DNA of 64,000 nucleotides, taken from NCBI GenBank assembly GCA_017163975.1, contig JAFFSR010000237.1, positions 1,178,001 to 1,242,000 on the forward strand, in the 5' to 3' direction. The first letter of the stretch is position 1. Each line of letters begins with the position of its first letter. Origin of the DNA: Anastatus disparis. Taxonomy: Eukaryota > Arthropoda > Insecta > Hymenoptera > Eupelmidae. The notes below the pieces were generated by a model. It was not told where the DNA came from and did no database searches. It saw only the letters and a program-made list of their open reading frames with translations. This document shows, piece after piece, positions 1 to 11,200 of this stretch. The translations under genes were made by a program, and so were the position numbers.

Positions 1-3000
1 TACCAACAAAAAATAAAAAAACATTTTACTAAGTAATTTATCATCCAAAATGACGAATATTACCTTATCTATTCATCCAATTTAAAAATGTATTTTTTTA
101 TTTTTATTCCCTGTATAATAAAAAAATAATCCAACATTTTTAAAATGCATGTATTTCATGAAATAATTAAATTTATTCTTTTTAAAAAAGAAAAATGCAA
201 TATTGTTGTACGCAAAATATTTGCTAGAATTCAATAACAGTATGAAAATTCTTCGAAAAACTTTTCTATAAATAATCTATACCCTCATAAATTACAAGAT
301 TTTTCCAAGTTTGTATTTTCCTAAAAATGAAAAAAAATCTTTTCTTATTCCTCATATCTATTTTCATCGAATTCTCCCGTTGAATTGTTTACTTGATCTC
401 CCGTTTCGTATGTTTACTCTCATATGACTATTCCGCTTAAAATTTGTAGCACCTGAGCTATAATTGTACCTAAACATTTGCCGAGATATACGTCATTTGT
501 ATTCTTTTTTTTTTGTATTTAGCAATAATCTCTCGATGAAAAAAAAAGATATTTCAAAGTTTGATTACAAGCGGAAATGATACGGCGATTATAAGAGAAT
601 AAGCACTTTATGACTTTTATCTATCAAGAGTAAGGATTTTTAATTACGATCACACGTGATTCGCCGGTGATTTGTATTAAGTCTTGACTTTTTCTTTTTT
701 TTTTCATTCAACTGAATGTTCTAGAAAGTAAAAAATTGGATTTTCTTTGTATAGATTATATACGTAGAATTACGTAAAGATACTGGCTTCTTTTAGCGTT
801 CATTTATAAAATGAATATATTTTAATACAAAGTAACTTTCCGCAATTTTATAAACACAAGTTTTTCACTTGTTTATTTTTTAATGCTAGATTTAAATCTT
901 TGAAATTGAAAACAAAAGTTAATGTCTTAGTTTAAATGAGTTATCAATTGTCTTATGCGCTACAGGGGGTCTTACATCTAATAAGCAATTTTTCACGTCT
1001 AAATATATAAATATAAACATAAACATTCCCCTTGACAAGATATGCCTTTCAGTTGGTAATTAATGTTTTTTAATATCTATATGCCCAAGTTTTGCGTTTA
1101 TGTCATACCGAAGATGGACAACAAGTAATCAGTCTCGTGTCCTAAAGAATGAAATTTTATATATTTTTGGAATACTTTGAACTTAACTGATTTATTTTAT
1201 TCTCTCCATTTGATTTTGCATGCTTATATTTAAAATAATCAATTATTACTTCAGGAGATACTTTTTGAAAGGACATCCCTAAGTCTCTCACTCGTAGGGA
1301 TTTAAAAGAGTTTTAATTAATGGTGAAATTTTCAATCGTAAAACAATGTTCATTATTAACGAAAAAGTTTTTTAAAATGAATATTCATTTTATAAGTGGA
1401 ATTTCAAAATTTACAAGACAATTTTTTAAAATTATGTTTTATATTTTTACTGATCACTATTTAAAAATAAGAAAATATTTTATTATTTTTATTTTGATTT
1501 CGTTCTTAATTATTTTTTGTTTAATCATACCAGAATTTAAATGATATTTAATAAAAATTTAAATTATTATAAATATTTACTATTAGGTCATGTCACCCTG
1601 ATAAAACATCGAAAAACGAACATCTTAAAATATACCCCAAATGTTCCAACCGATTCTTTATTTTTATAACCATTTACACGATATTGATCATATTAATCTT
1701 ATATGTTAAATACATTTTTTACTTTAAATGATTGAAGAATCATTAGCTTTTTTAACATAAAACAAAACACTTACAAAATTTCAAACTTTTTATAAAATAA
1801 AACGTTAATATTAATTTTTATTTCAATAGTTAATACAAATTTTAGATTAGGCTAAACTAAGAAAAACACAGCGGGGCCGTACACACTACCGTCACGATTA
1901 AATAGAGTTTAAAAGTTATCACATAACTACGTAGTTCGACGGGCTGCAATAAAAGCATCTTCTATGTATGTCTGATTTTATTTAATTTTTTTTCTTGTCA
2001 AATCTAAGAATCTCAAAGAACTTTGAACCATGTGAAAATCGCTAAGCGTTAAAAATTATTTGCGTACATATACTTTTCAGTTATCGTTGATTCACGTTAC
2101 TCAGCGATAAAACTGTCTGGTTATTACGCGATTTAATTACCACCACAAACTCTATGACACATATATACACACACACACGTGTGTAAGGGTATTTGTATGT
2201 ATACATACGTATTATCTAAAACGATTGGCATGACTTTAATTTTCATTTTTGTTTAAAATAATTTCAATTTTGGTGATTAATTTTGAAGGAATCAATTTTT
2301 ATTTGAAGTTTTTCTAGTAGTTTTTGTAATTAATTTAATTATTTATAATTTAATTTAATATTACTTTTGATAAAATTTTCTAAAATTAATTTTATTAAAA
2401 TGTAAACTTTACAATAAAAACGAAATAAATTTTGTGATTCATGAAATTACATACAATTATCAACAGATACTTATTACTGTATATTTTCGTTGATTTTTAT
2501 TAAAAGATATATTTATTTTTAATTTTCATTTAAATAATTCCAAAGAATTAAACTATTATAAACATTAAAAAAATCAATCATATTCACCATAAAAAATATT
2601 TTTCTATATTATAAGTACTTGTATTCCAAACATCTTGTTTGAACTCTTATCATCAACATTTGCACCTTCGAAATATTTTTTTTTAATCAATCTTATGTAT
2701 AGACATCCTTTAATATAATACGCTTTCAATAAAAAGAATCGCAGTAGAATAGAATGGATAGTATTGCTATAATAGAGATAAAGAAACAACAAATTATAAG
2801 ATTAAATTTCAAAGCTATACTCAAATTTCTTCATTTGAAACATAAGTTCAATCACCTCTATCATTTTAATTATTATCTATAGGTATTATGTATAATAAAT
2901 AACAAATAATTTGAAACACTATTGATTATACGAGCACTTTACCCTCAGAGTCTAAGAAATTACAAAAAAGAAGATAATAAGTATAAGATGACTAATAATT

Positions 3001-5100
3001 CAGATTTATAAAATAATCACAATTCGAATAGACTGCCAATATTAACAATAAAAAATGAGATTGATTATTTGCAAAAGAATAAGTTGAAGCTATTCAAAAA
3101 ATATTGATTGATGTATTTTAAAGCAAAAATTTGAACAAAGCTTATAAAAAAGGCTTGTATAAAAAAAGTCTTTGGTAAAAGAAGCAAAGTCAAATTTTAC
3201 GTTAGTATGAGAGGTGCGACAATCCGGCGCTTTTGTTAAAATGTCAAATTATTTTTGGCGCCTGGTCAGCCGCTCCTCCCAGTTCTTTAAGTTTTTTAAT
3301 AAATTCACAAATGCTTACTCTTTCTAAATGTTACGTAAATAAAAAAAAACAAATTCTAAAAAACTTGATAATTTAGTATACTTACAATGCGGTTTGTTTA
3401 CTTTTTTTTGTGTTTTCTTGTTTTATTTTTAGAAATTATTTTGAGGAAATGGTTTGTTGAAGGATATAAATAAATGGTTGGTCTTGATTTTGAATTATCT
3501 TTATTATAGATTATAATCAAGATATTTTAAATTATTAAAAAAAGTATTAAAATATTTTACGCCGACTATACATATATGTAATATTTATTTTAAAGTACAT
3601 TTATTTTTATGACCAGAATTTTAGAACATAAATTCGTTGAAAATTTATATAAAAAGACAAGAAGAAATACATGAGAAAATTGAAATTTTTAACATAATTC
3701 TTTTACAAAACTTAAATATAGCATAACTTCAAACCGGATGAGCTCAGTTTTAACTAACCACTGATAAATCTTTATCTTTTCATTGAATTTGTTTCATTTG
3801 ATTTGATGATACTGACCAACTTGACTTTTAAATTCCACGTGTTTGTACTGAGGACAAGTGGTTATTGATTAAACGTTGCTAATTTAATATATCTGAATTG
3901 TACTTGTACAAGTGCTTTTGTAAGCTATTCTTTTTTCAACATAATAGAAAAAATTTTCTTGATAATATCTATTGTATTGCAAAAGCTAATCTAAATTTGA
4001 AAGTAATTTAAAATTGGAGTTTTATTCATAAATTTGAATATCCTAATGGCAATAAAATTAATCTGAGAATTTTAGAAGTAGTGAGCATATAAACAGTACA
4101 AGTACAACGTGTTTAATCATTGATATTTCTCCAAGGTAGGATTTATCCACGCGGAATTATTGATGAATTCATTCGGTGATTTAGAGTAGAATCCAATGCT
4201 TGAAGTAATCCTTTAATTAACTCAAAAACCTAATGTGTATAAAGCTGGAAAAAAAAAACAATTTTTTCAAAATTATGAACTATTTTGTTTAATGTTGAAA
4301 AAAATTTTTTCAATAGCACCATGAATGCGTAAAATTTTTAAATGAATAATTACAGACGACTAATACTTCCAATTTAAAAAATTTGTCTCTTAAAAATTAA
4401 TTTATTTTAAAATAAATAAAAATAATTTAGCATAAAAAATTGATCGAAAATTGATACTTTACGTTCAAATTTTCGGGCTGAATTTTTTATTTACAAAAAA
4501 CTAACCTTACTTTCAACACCAAACGAATGTTTTTTCATTACTATATCAAAAATCACAATATAGCATTTTTTAAGTCATAATGGAGCATAAAAAAGTCGAA
4601 AATCAATACTAAATTTTACGTTTGGTTTTGTTTTAATTGTTATTCTTTTCTAGTTTTAAGACCAATCTTCTCATTTTTTTTTGTAATTCAAAAGTTCCAA
4701 TTTTCATAGGAAACTTGACAAAACTAACAAGAATTATTCATTTAAAGAAACTCTACTTTTTCTAATCTCATATAATTTAATTAAAATGCGTCTAACCTTT
4801 AAAACTGTAGCATACATATTACTGTGGAACTACATATAAAGAGCTTCCTTCGTAATCTTATGCATAGCACCGAAAAAATCTGAATTTATTAGTAAGGATA
4901 TTTTGTTTAATTTGAGAATTCATTACTTTCAGAGATCTAAGTATTTAGTGATATATTAGTAGAATCGAGTAGTGTTTGCGATAGAGATATTTTTTCTATT
5001 TACGTATTTAAAAATTTTTTAAAGTTATTCACTAGCCATTGTCGACATAACCTATGTAAGATCGTGCAGCTATTTCTAAAGTATTATTATTCAAGCACTA
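1..5100. other. Intergenic, no gene recognised
   Basis: Very AT-rich sequence in which I find no open frame with convincing protein character. The longest frame (1,320-1,544, 74 codons) is low-complexity and hydrophobic at its end, as expected by chance in AT-rich DNA. A short AC/AT dinucleotide run lies near 2,159-2,184. No SINE head or obvious inverted repeat was seen here. Confidence 0.6.
2159..2184. repeat. Dinucleotide microsatellite (AT/AC)
   Basis: A short run of alternating AT then AC dinucleotides that ends in GTGTGT. It is a simple-sequence repeat and no function is implied. Confidence 0.75.
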
Positions 5101-5115
5101 ATGATTTTCTGAACT

Positions 5116-5451
5116 TCATTGTAAATTTACTTCAGAATGATTGGATGGAAAATTAGAAGCACAAAATGTATGAGTTACGCGCACTATTTGCCTCAAGCAT
5201 GTTTTTAATTCATCCGTTAGGAAAAACATGTCTTTACGAACGTCTATGGACTCAAGCTCGATTAGTTCCACTTGCTTTTTCGCCTTCTCCATTTTATCGT
5301 AAAAAAATTTTTGATTGCAATCTTTATCGTCAATGACTATTCTATTGAAACTTTCTTCGCACTCGTTTATCATTGAAATCAACTCAAAGTCTGAAGTATC
5401 CATCTCCTCGACATCTAAATTTGTTTGAGATGATTCTTCTTGAATGTTCAT
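5116..5451 (-). CDS. Small acidic protein with SDFELI motif, paralogue of the gene at 7,543-8,022
   Basis: I do not recognise a named family. The single-exon frame encodes 111 residues. Residues 5-35 are acidic and Ser-rich and contain SDFELI (20-25). This block aligns with residues 17-48 of the product at 7,543-8,022: shared ESS, D-x-E-E, SDF-x-L and MI-x-E-x-EES, with conservative changes between. The two are therefore paralogues on the same strand about 2 kb apart. Residues about 50-95 are rich in Lys, Glu and Leu and could form a coiled coil. Unlike the paralogue it has no acidic repeats and no membrane segment, although a further exon cannot be excluded. The acidic-flanked F-x-x-I resembles an Atg8/LC3-interacting region; that is inference only. 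An initiator-like TCAGTAC lies 73 bases upstream of the ATG, in a locally less AT-rich stretch. Confidence 0.6.
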   Translation of the reverse strand: MNIQEESSQTNLDVEEMDTSDFELISMINECEESFNRIVIDDKDCNQKFFYDKMEKAKKQVELIELESIDVRKDMFFLTDELKTCLRQIVRVTHTFCASNFPSNHSEVNLQ

Positions 5452-5517
5452 ATTGTTATATTTTGTGTAACTTTTTCGTTACGTATTCTTAATTCAAATA
5501 GAAATGTCTTTATTTAT

Positions 5518-5524
5518 GTACTGA
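5518..5524 (-). promoter_or_regulatory. Initiator-like element upstream of the 111-residue gene
   Basis: On the minus strand the bases read TCAGTAC, close to the arthropod initiator consensus TCAGTY. It sits 73 bases before the start codon, and the adjoining 5,520-5,700 stretch is clearly less AT-rich than its surroundings, as promoters are in this window. The start site itself is inferred. Confidence 0.35.
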
Positions 5525-6424
5525 ACGCGTCTAAATTATGTACTTCTTGTACTACAATGTTAATCTGACAGTGCGTTAACAGGAGTGCGTATAAACGAGT
5601 AAATTTGACATGACTGCATAAAACTCGGTACGACTGTATTGAGCGGAGGTTCTTACTAGAGCGCCGTCGCTGTCTTTCGACTATGGGTGTGTCCAGAATG
5701 AATCGGAATACTGTATAATCCAAGCAATATTGATTTTTATTGTATAAACAAAATTTAACAGCAGAGCTACTGTTGCTGCAATTTGCAACATAGTTCGTAA
5801 ATAATAAAAATATAAAATACAAAACTTATTGGTGTGGGTCCGATTTGTGAATAATAAATACTTTTTAATAAATGGCTTTTTGGTTTTTGCTTGTATTTCG
5901 AAAACTAGCGAATAAAAAACTAGAAAAAGGTACAAGAGCTTTTTTATAGTTTAATAAGATAATTTTCCACTGAAAAAGTAAAAAAAATGCTAAAAAGAGG
6001 CATTTTTTTAAAAATTCATATCTCTTGTGATTTGCAATATTAAAGAAAGGTCTTTCGATTAATTTTAGCTAATAATGTGAACTTACAAACAAGCTCTGAA
6101 AAAATCTTGATTTTTTAGTTTTTGTATTATCACAATATAAACAATTTAAAGTAGTGGTAGTAGTGGAAGATCTAAATTATCAGAGCAGAATACAATTTTT
6201 GAAATAAGAATTTTTAAAAAAGGGCCTTTTTGCTAAAAAGTTAAAGGTTATTCGATCTAACTTTATGATAAAATTATAATTATTTTACGTCTTTAAATGT
6301 AACGAGTTTTAATGTCTAGTTCTCTAGATATAAGCAAAAAAAGCTTATTTTTTAAATAGTTTTTGCTGTCTAAAAAATTACCCGAATTCAATAATTGTTG
6401 TTTATTATTTTCGAAATAACTTAA

Positions 6425-6674
6425 GGTGGTTGTATTGACAGCTATAGTTTGTTATTTATAAAAATGAAAAAATTGGATAATCTTTTGAAACTTTCACCAA
6501 ATTGAGTTTTTATTTCCTTTAAAATAATTTCGTTCAAAGTTCAATTGTTTTAAGTCTTAATACTAATAAAAAATTAAAGCTTGAATAGGAATATCTTAGA
6601 AAAATAGTGAAATTTGGCAGAAGTTAATTTTTATTATTTTTATGAACAAACTATAGCTGTCAATAGAAGCACGT
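6425..6674. mobile_element. Non-autonomous DNA transposon (MITE), about 250 bp
   Basis: The ends are inverted copies of each other over about 29 bases, with an exact core TTGACAGCTATAGTTTGTT at both ends and three mismatches in the outer part. The interior is AT-rich and has no open frame. Target-site duplication is not clear from the flanks (TTAA-like on the left, AATAA on the right). It lies between the two SDFxLh paralogues. Superfamily unassigned. Confidence 0.7.
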
Positions 6675-6961
6675 GAATAATTACAGCACAGTCGGTTCAC
6701 TGTTAAATTTTAATGAAAAATCTTACCTCTAAATTGCTATATTGTCTGAATTAATAGGCTTTTTTGGTGTATGCAACGATATACGAAAATATTAACTGTT
6801 TAATTTATGTTGAATAAGTTAATAAATTTCAACTTTAAACGTGAATGAACTTAAACAAAAAGCTAACCTATATTAATATCAAAGATTATACAGTAGTGAA
6901 AAAAGTTCGTTTGACTTTGAAAGTAACAAAGTTGCTCATTTACAAGATTTTAAAATATTTT

Positions 6962-7173
6962 TTCTGCCCTTCGGCCGGAAAGCGGCAACTTCCTGGCTGC
7001 TGCCCAAAACGAAGTTGCCGCTTTCCGGCTCTTTCGAGCAGAAAAGTGCATTACAACCCATGGCCAGTAAAAAAGAAAGCCTCAAATCACATGTTTGTCA
7101 ACATCGGCTTCGCCTCGGCCGACAATTACATGTGATCTGAGACATTCTTTTTTTTACTGGCCATGTGTTGTAA
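6962..7173. repeat. Two adjacent long hairpins (twin foldback)
   Basis: Hairpin 1 (6,962-7,042) has arms CCGGAAAGCGGCAACTTC and GAAGTTGCCGCTTTCCGG, an exact 18-bp match with a loop of about 20 bases. Hairpin 2 (7,050-7,173) pairs a left arm beginning TTACAAC-CATGGCCAGTAAA with its inverted copy ending TTTACTGGCCATGTGTTGTAA, and the inner arms meet at a GC-rich tip containing CGGCTTCGCCTCGGCCG. Both are far more GC-rich than the flanks. A 96-codon open frame across them is a by-product of the repeats. Most likely a foldback or MITE-type element. Confidence 0.7.
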
Positions 7174-7542
7174 TATACTATTAATTTTAGAAATTTATAA
7201 TAAACTAATCTTATTACTTTAAAACGGTATTATACCAAAAATCACGATGGAATAATAATTGAGACAAAATTAATCATAAAAAACAAATCGAAGATTAAAC
7301 TTAAATTTAACTTTTGATTTCAAATCTAGTTTTTGAATTGAATATTTTTTTCTTTTTTTTTAATTCAAAGATTTTAAAATCAATTCATAGAATCTCTAAA
7401 AAATTATTTAGAATTATTCATTTAAAAATTATATTTATTCAAAGTAACTTTTTAAAATATTAAAATTCAATAAAAATTGGTCTTACTTCTGTAAATAAAA
7501 TATTTCACCAAGCGACAAATTTTTTCATCTTCATTATCTTGA

Positions 7543-8022
7543 TTATAAAAATAAGAAAGTATTTTTAAAATAAACAGGCATAAGTAATAGAATAAAACAC
7601 AAAATTAAAGTGATCCAAAAGCATGAAACCTTTGTAAAACCATCGCTATTTTCTAATAATTGCGAATCCGTCTTTAATATATCTGTATCTGAATACTCTT
7701 CATTGCGATGCTCACTACTAGTATTTAATATATCTGTATCTGAATACTCTTCATTGTGATGCTCACTACTAGTATTTAATATATCTGTATCTGAATGCTC
7801 TTCATTGTGATGCTCACTACTAGTATTTAATATATCTGTATCTGAATGCTCTTCATTGTGATGCTCACTACTAGTATCACAACTTTCTTCACTTTCTTGT
7901 ATCATTTCCTTCGTAACCAATACAAAATCAGAATTTTCAATTTCTTCGATATCTGACACTGTCTCAGATGATTCTGGTAGAATATTTTTATTTTCTGCAC
8001 TGTTTTGAGTGAAAAAAACCAT
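7543..8022 (-). CDS. Acidic repeat protein with SDFVLV motif and C-terminal membrane anchor
   Basis: I do not recognise a named family. The single-exon frame encodes 159 residues. An acidic, Ser-rich N-terminus carries SDFVLV at residues 31-36. Four tandem 17-residue repeats follow (51-118; unit SSEHHNEEHSDTDILNT with minor variants). One hydrophobic segment (about 133-152) with a seven-residue tail is typical of a tail-anchored protein facing the cytosol. The N-terminal block is homologous to that of the product at 5,116-5,451. An F-x-x-V core preceded by acidic residues and Ser fits the Atg8-family-interacting (LIR) consensus, and the order LIR, acidic spacer, membrane segment recalls membrane-bound autophagy receptors such as CCPG1. 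That comparison is architectural, not proof of homology. A perfect initiator TCAGTT lies 54 bases upstream of the ATG. The open length is well beyond chance in DNA this AT-rich. Confidence 0.72.
   Translation of the reverse strand: MVFFTQNSAENKNILPESSETVSDIEEIENSDFVLVTKEMIQESEESCDTSSEHHNEEHSDTDILNTSSEHHNEEHSDTDILNTSSEHHNEEYSDTDILNTSSEHRNEEYSDTDILKTDSQLLENSDGFTKVSCFWITLILCFILLLMPVYFKNTFLFL
7673..7876 (-). repeat. Coding minisatellite, four 51-bp units
   Basis: Four contiguous 51-bp units occupy 7,673-7,723, 7,724-7,774, 7,775-7,825 and 7,826-7,876 inside the 159-residue gene. The last two are identical, and neighbouring units differ by one base. The unit length is a multiple of three, so copy-number change keeps the frame. 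The near-identity implies recent expansion or homogenisation. Confidence 0.95.
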
Positions 8023-8070
8023 TGTGTTCTTCGATGCACTTAACTTGTTTACACTTTCTACTTTGTATTG

Positions 8071-8076
8071 AACTGA
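8071..8076 (-). promoter_or_regulatory. Initiator TCAGTT upstream of the acidic repeat gene
   Basis: The minus strand reads TCAGTT 54 bases before the start codon, an exact arthropod initiator match. The stretch 8,090-8,240 just upstream is less AT-rich than its surroundings. This supports transcription of the small frame as a real gene with a short 5' leader. Confidence 0.4.
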
Positions 8077-8249
8077 AAAAAATTATGGAGTAGACGTTGC
8101 CTTTTCGAAAAAAAAATGGAGAAGCGTTACTGCCGATTGTAGGATAAAATTAGTCCTTGTGAAAGCGAGAACGAGTATTGCAAGCCAGTAACTGCTGTCC
8201 TTTGGTATAAGCGAGTCGTTGTTTTGTATTTTGGAAGCGTGCTTCTATT

Positions 8250-11200
8250 TTAATTATACAGAAAAACACTTTTTCATTCACGTATCTTAGCCCTTATTCA
8301 AACTTGATGTATTTCTTCGTTTATGAATGATACGTTTTTTAATATGTATATGTTATGAGGCGTTAGTCAAAGTAATGTATATGAATTAAATTGAAAAAAT
8401 GTATGACTTTATTTATGCTATGTTCTTGAAATGCTCTCCAGAGAGAGACTGAATTTCTCTTATGATTCTGTACACTTTGTTTTTAGAGAAAGTCTAGGTG
8501 CTTAGATTAGTACCACTGGTTTTCGATAGGTTTTTCACAATTTTTACCTGCGTGACAGAAATATCCTAAAGCAAAGAAAAGACGAAACGGACAGTTAAAT
8601 CGCTTTGAAATAAGTTCTTGTATACGGCATGTTAATAAAACAATAAAAGATTCGTAATTTAAAGTAAAAACCCTCCGCATCTTTGGAAATGGAGCAATAA
8701 AGGCTTAGGTTGAGGGAAATCCCGGTAATCTTCGGCCGATCGTTCTGCTTTGGAAAGGAGACTGTCTTCTTATGGCCTTTAAATGAAATATATATTTTTA
8801 AACATCTGTCATTCTCGGTATATCAATGAATTCATGAATTTTCTATAATAAATGCCGTATGTTGAATAATAAAGTATAATTTTCTTTAAGTTTGACTAAC
8901 ATTGATTATTGATAAATTTACAATAAACATGATTTACATTGTAACGATGATAGACATGTACTAGAAACATATTGTACGAGTGCGTATAGTTGATTTATTT
9001 AAAATTATTTTTTACCAACATAAATAGATACTTATAGAAGAATACTCTGAAATAACTGGTATGTCGTAAAATAGTTTAGATTTGTGGTAATCCAGCGTCT
9101 GGGGGCAGCACTGAATCCCATGTACCTTAAAGTGAGCCAAGGTGGGGTACCAAAATGAAACCCAAAAGTGTCCTCCTATAAGCGTCTATGTTCATTGGAC
9201 ATACTGATACTTATATACCATACCTGCTCCGTATATGAGTTATAAGCAGTATATCTCTTGTTACCCTAAACTTGAAACTTTTATTTTATTTTATACCTCT
9301 TATTTCAGGTATAAGATTAATGCCAACTTTTCCAAAATTATTGTAGTTATGCTCGTATTACAATAAATTTTTAATTTTGCGAACATAGTAAACCTAAATG
9401 ATAAATAATATTTTACTGATCATTAAAATACAATATTTTACTGAAATACGCATTGTATGATTAAGAAAAATGTTTTTTTAAACGCTATTTATTGATGTGG
9501 ATATCTGTTTTTTAATTCTATTATTTCGAGTTTTCTCTTAACGGGATTTCGGAGCTGCAGCAATCGAGTTTTGCTTTTTTTATTTTATATCTTTTTAAAT
9601 TCATAAATTAAATAAATATAATGACTTGTCCGCACCAAAGCTACTTAATTATACTAAATTATTGTTAATACAATAATATTTGTTGAAATAAAAAATCATT
9701 TGGACTTGTTATTTTTTTATGAACTTAAATTGGAAATTAGATATCAAGCTCGATAAACCTAACCTTAAAATATGATACATTGAAAGTTTGTATTATAACT
9801 TTTTATGTATAGTATTTTGGTGGATTTCTTGAGTTGTCCGTACTAGAGTTTAATCATACAAATTTTTTCTTTGTAGTAAAAAATCGATTAATTGCATCGT
9901 TTATTGACAAGTTAGGATTGGAAATATTATTAGAAGACGGGCAGCTTCGACATGCTCTTGAATGAAATCACTAATTAATTTCAAACTTCGAGAAAACGTT
10001 TCAAACTGGCAGATACATCGAAAGCTTCTCGTATTTTTTTTTTATTATAAAAAAAGTTTAAATTTTATTGTTTGGTAAAGACCCCAAAATGCAATCAGTA
10101 CCCAATATACGATAAAAAATAAATAAGTTAATTACTAATGATGTATGAAAAGAAATAACAATTAAAAAATTTATTACTTTTGGTATCTAAAAAAATGGTT
10201 TTTGAAAATCCCTTCATATTAAATTTTTGTACAAAGAATTTTATTCGTATTCATTTTAAAATAAAAACGAATTGAATCATTATTATTTTCTTCTGTTATT
10301 AATTTAACCTCATTTTTTCGAAAAGTGATCGTGGTTTGGTTCTTTACCTTATTTTTTAAAAAATACAAAAACTTTTGATGGGTTTCTCAATTTTATTCGC
10401 TTTACAAAATTTGAAAGTAATCGGTACATTAATTTAAGAAAAAACTTGGGATAACAGAAGGATTAAATAGGTATATATCTTAGCAGTCTTTTAATACAGT
10501 AATATAATCTACATAAACATAAATTTTCTAAAAGATTATTCAATTGAAAATAATTAAATTTTTCAAATACACGTTTTGTTATAAGAAAAACAAAAATAAA
10601 CAACGAAATCTGTTTAATACGGGATATCCGTGATCTCTAAAGATTCAAAAAAATATTATTCGTCAAGAAACCTGTTTTTGTATATCCGGGATTATATGTG
10701 TAATTATTTTACAAACTGCAACATACAATTATATTATTCTTTTTAAGATTTGTGTGCTTTTTAAAAAAAGCTGAAAAGCCTTAAAAACGCTTAAGCATTA
10801 TATGTCAATATAATTATTTGCTTTTAATGTAAAGAAATATAATTGAAATAAAATTTGGATTCCAAAAGATATATTAATTAATGAAATTTATATTTGGGCA
10901 TTATTAGCATTATATGCATTATATGGTTTTAATAATAACCGTGAACATAAAAATAAAAAGTATTCAAATATCGACAAATCAAAGATAGCTAAATAATCAT
11001 TAAAAAATTGCTATGATGTTTTGCTTGTTTTTCTACTTTATTTTTCAATTTTTGGATTTTTTTCTTCTGCGCAAAAAATTATAAATAAAGCCTTGTCCAT
11101 TTACTGAACAAAGGTTTAGTTTTTTAAATATACACGTATCAACAAAAATCATACTTTTTAACAAAAATGAGTCTAAATTTGATGAAAATCAAATAAATTT

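Noticed and set aside
5514..5935. Two overlapping minus-strand frames of 102 and 84 codons
   Set aside because: They overlap each other in different frames, cover the presumed promoter of the 111-residue gene and have no coding character.
6845..7135. A 96-codon frame across the twin hairpin
   Set aside because: The middle is encoded by inverted-repeat arms; the frame is a by-product of the hairpins.
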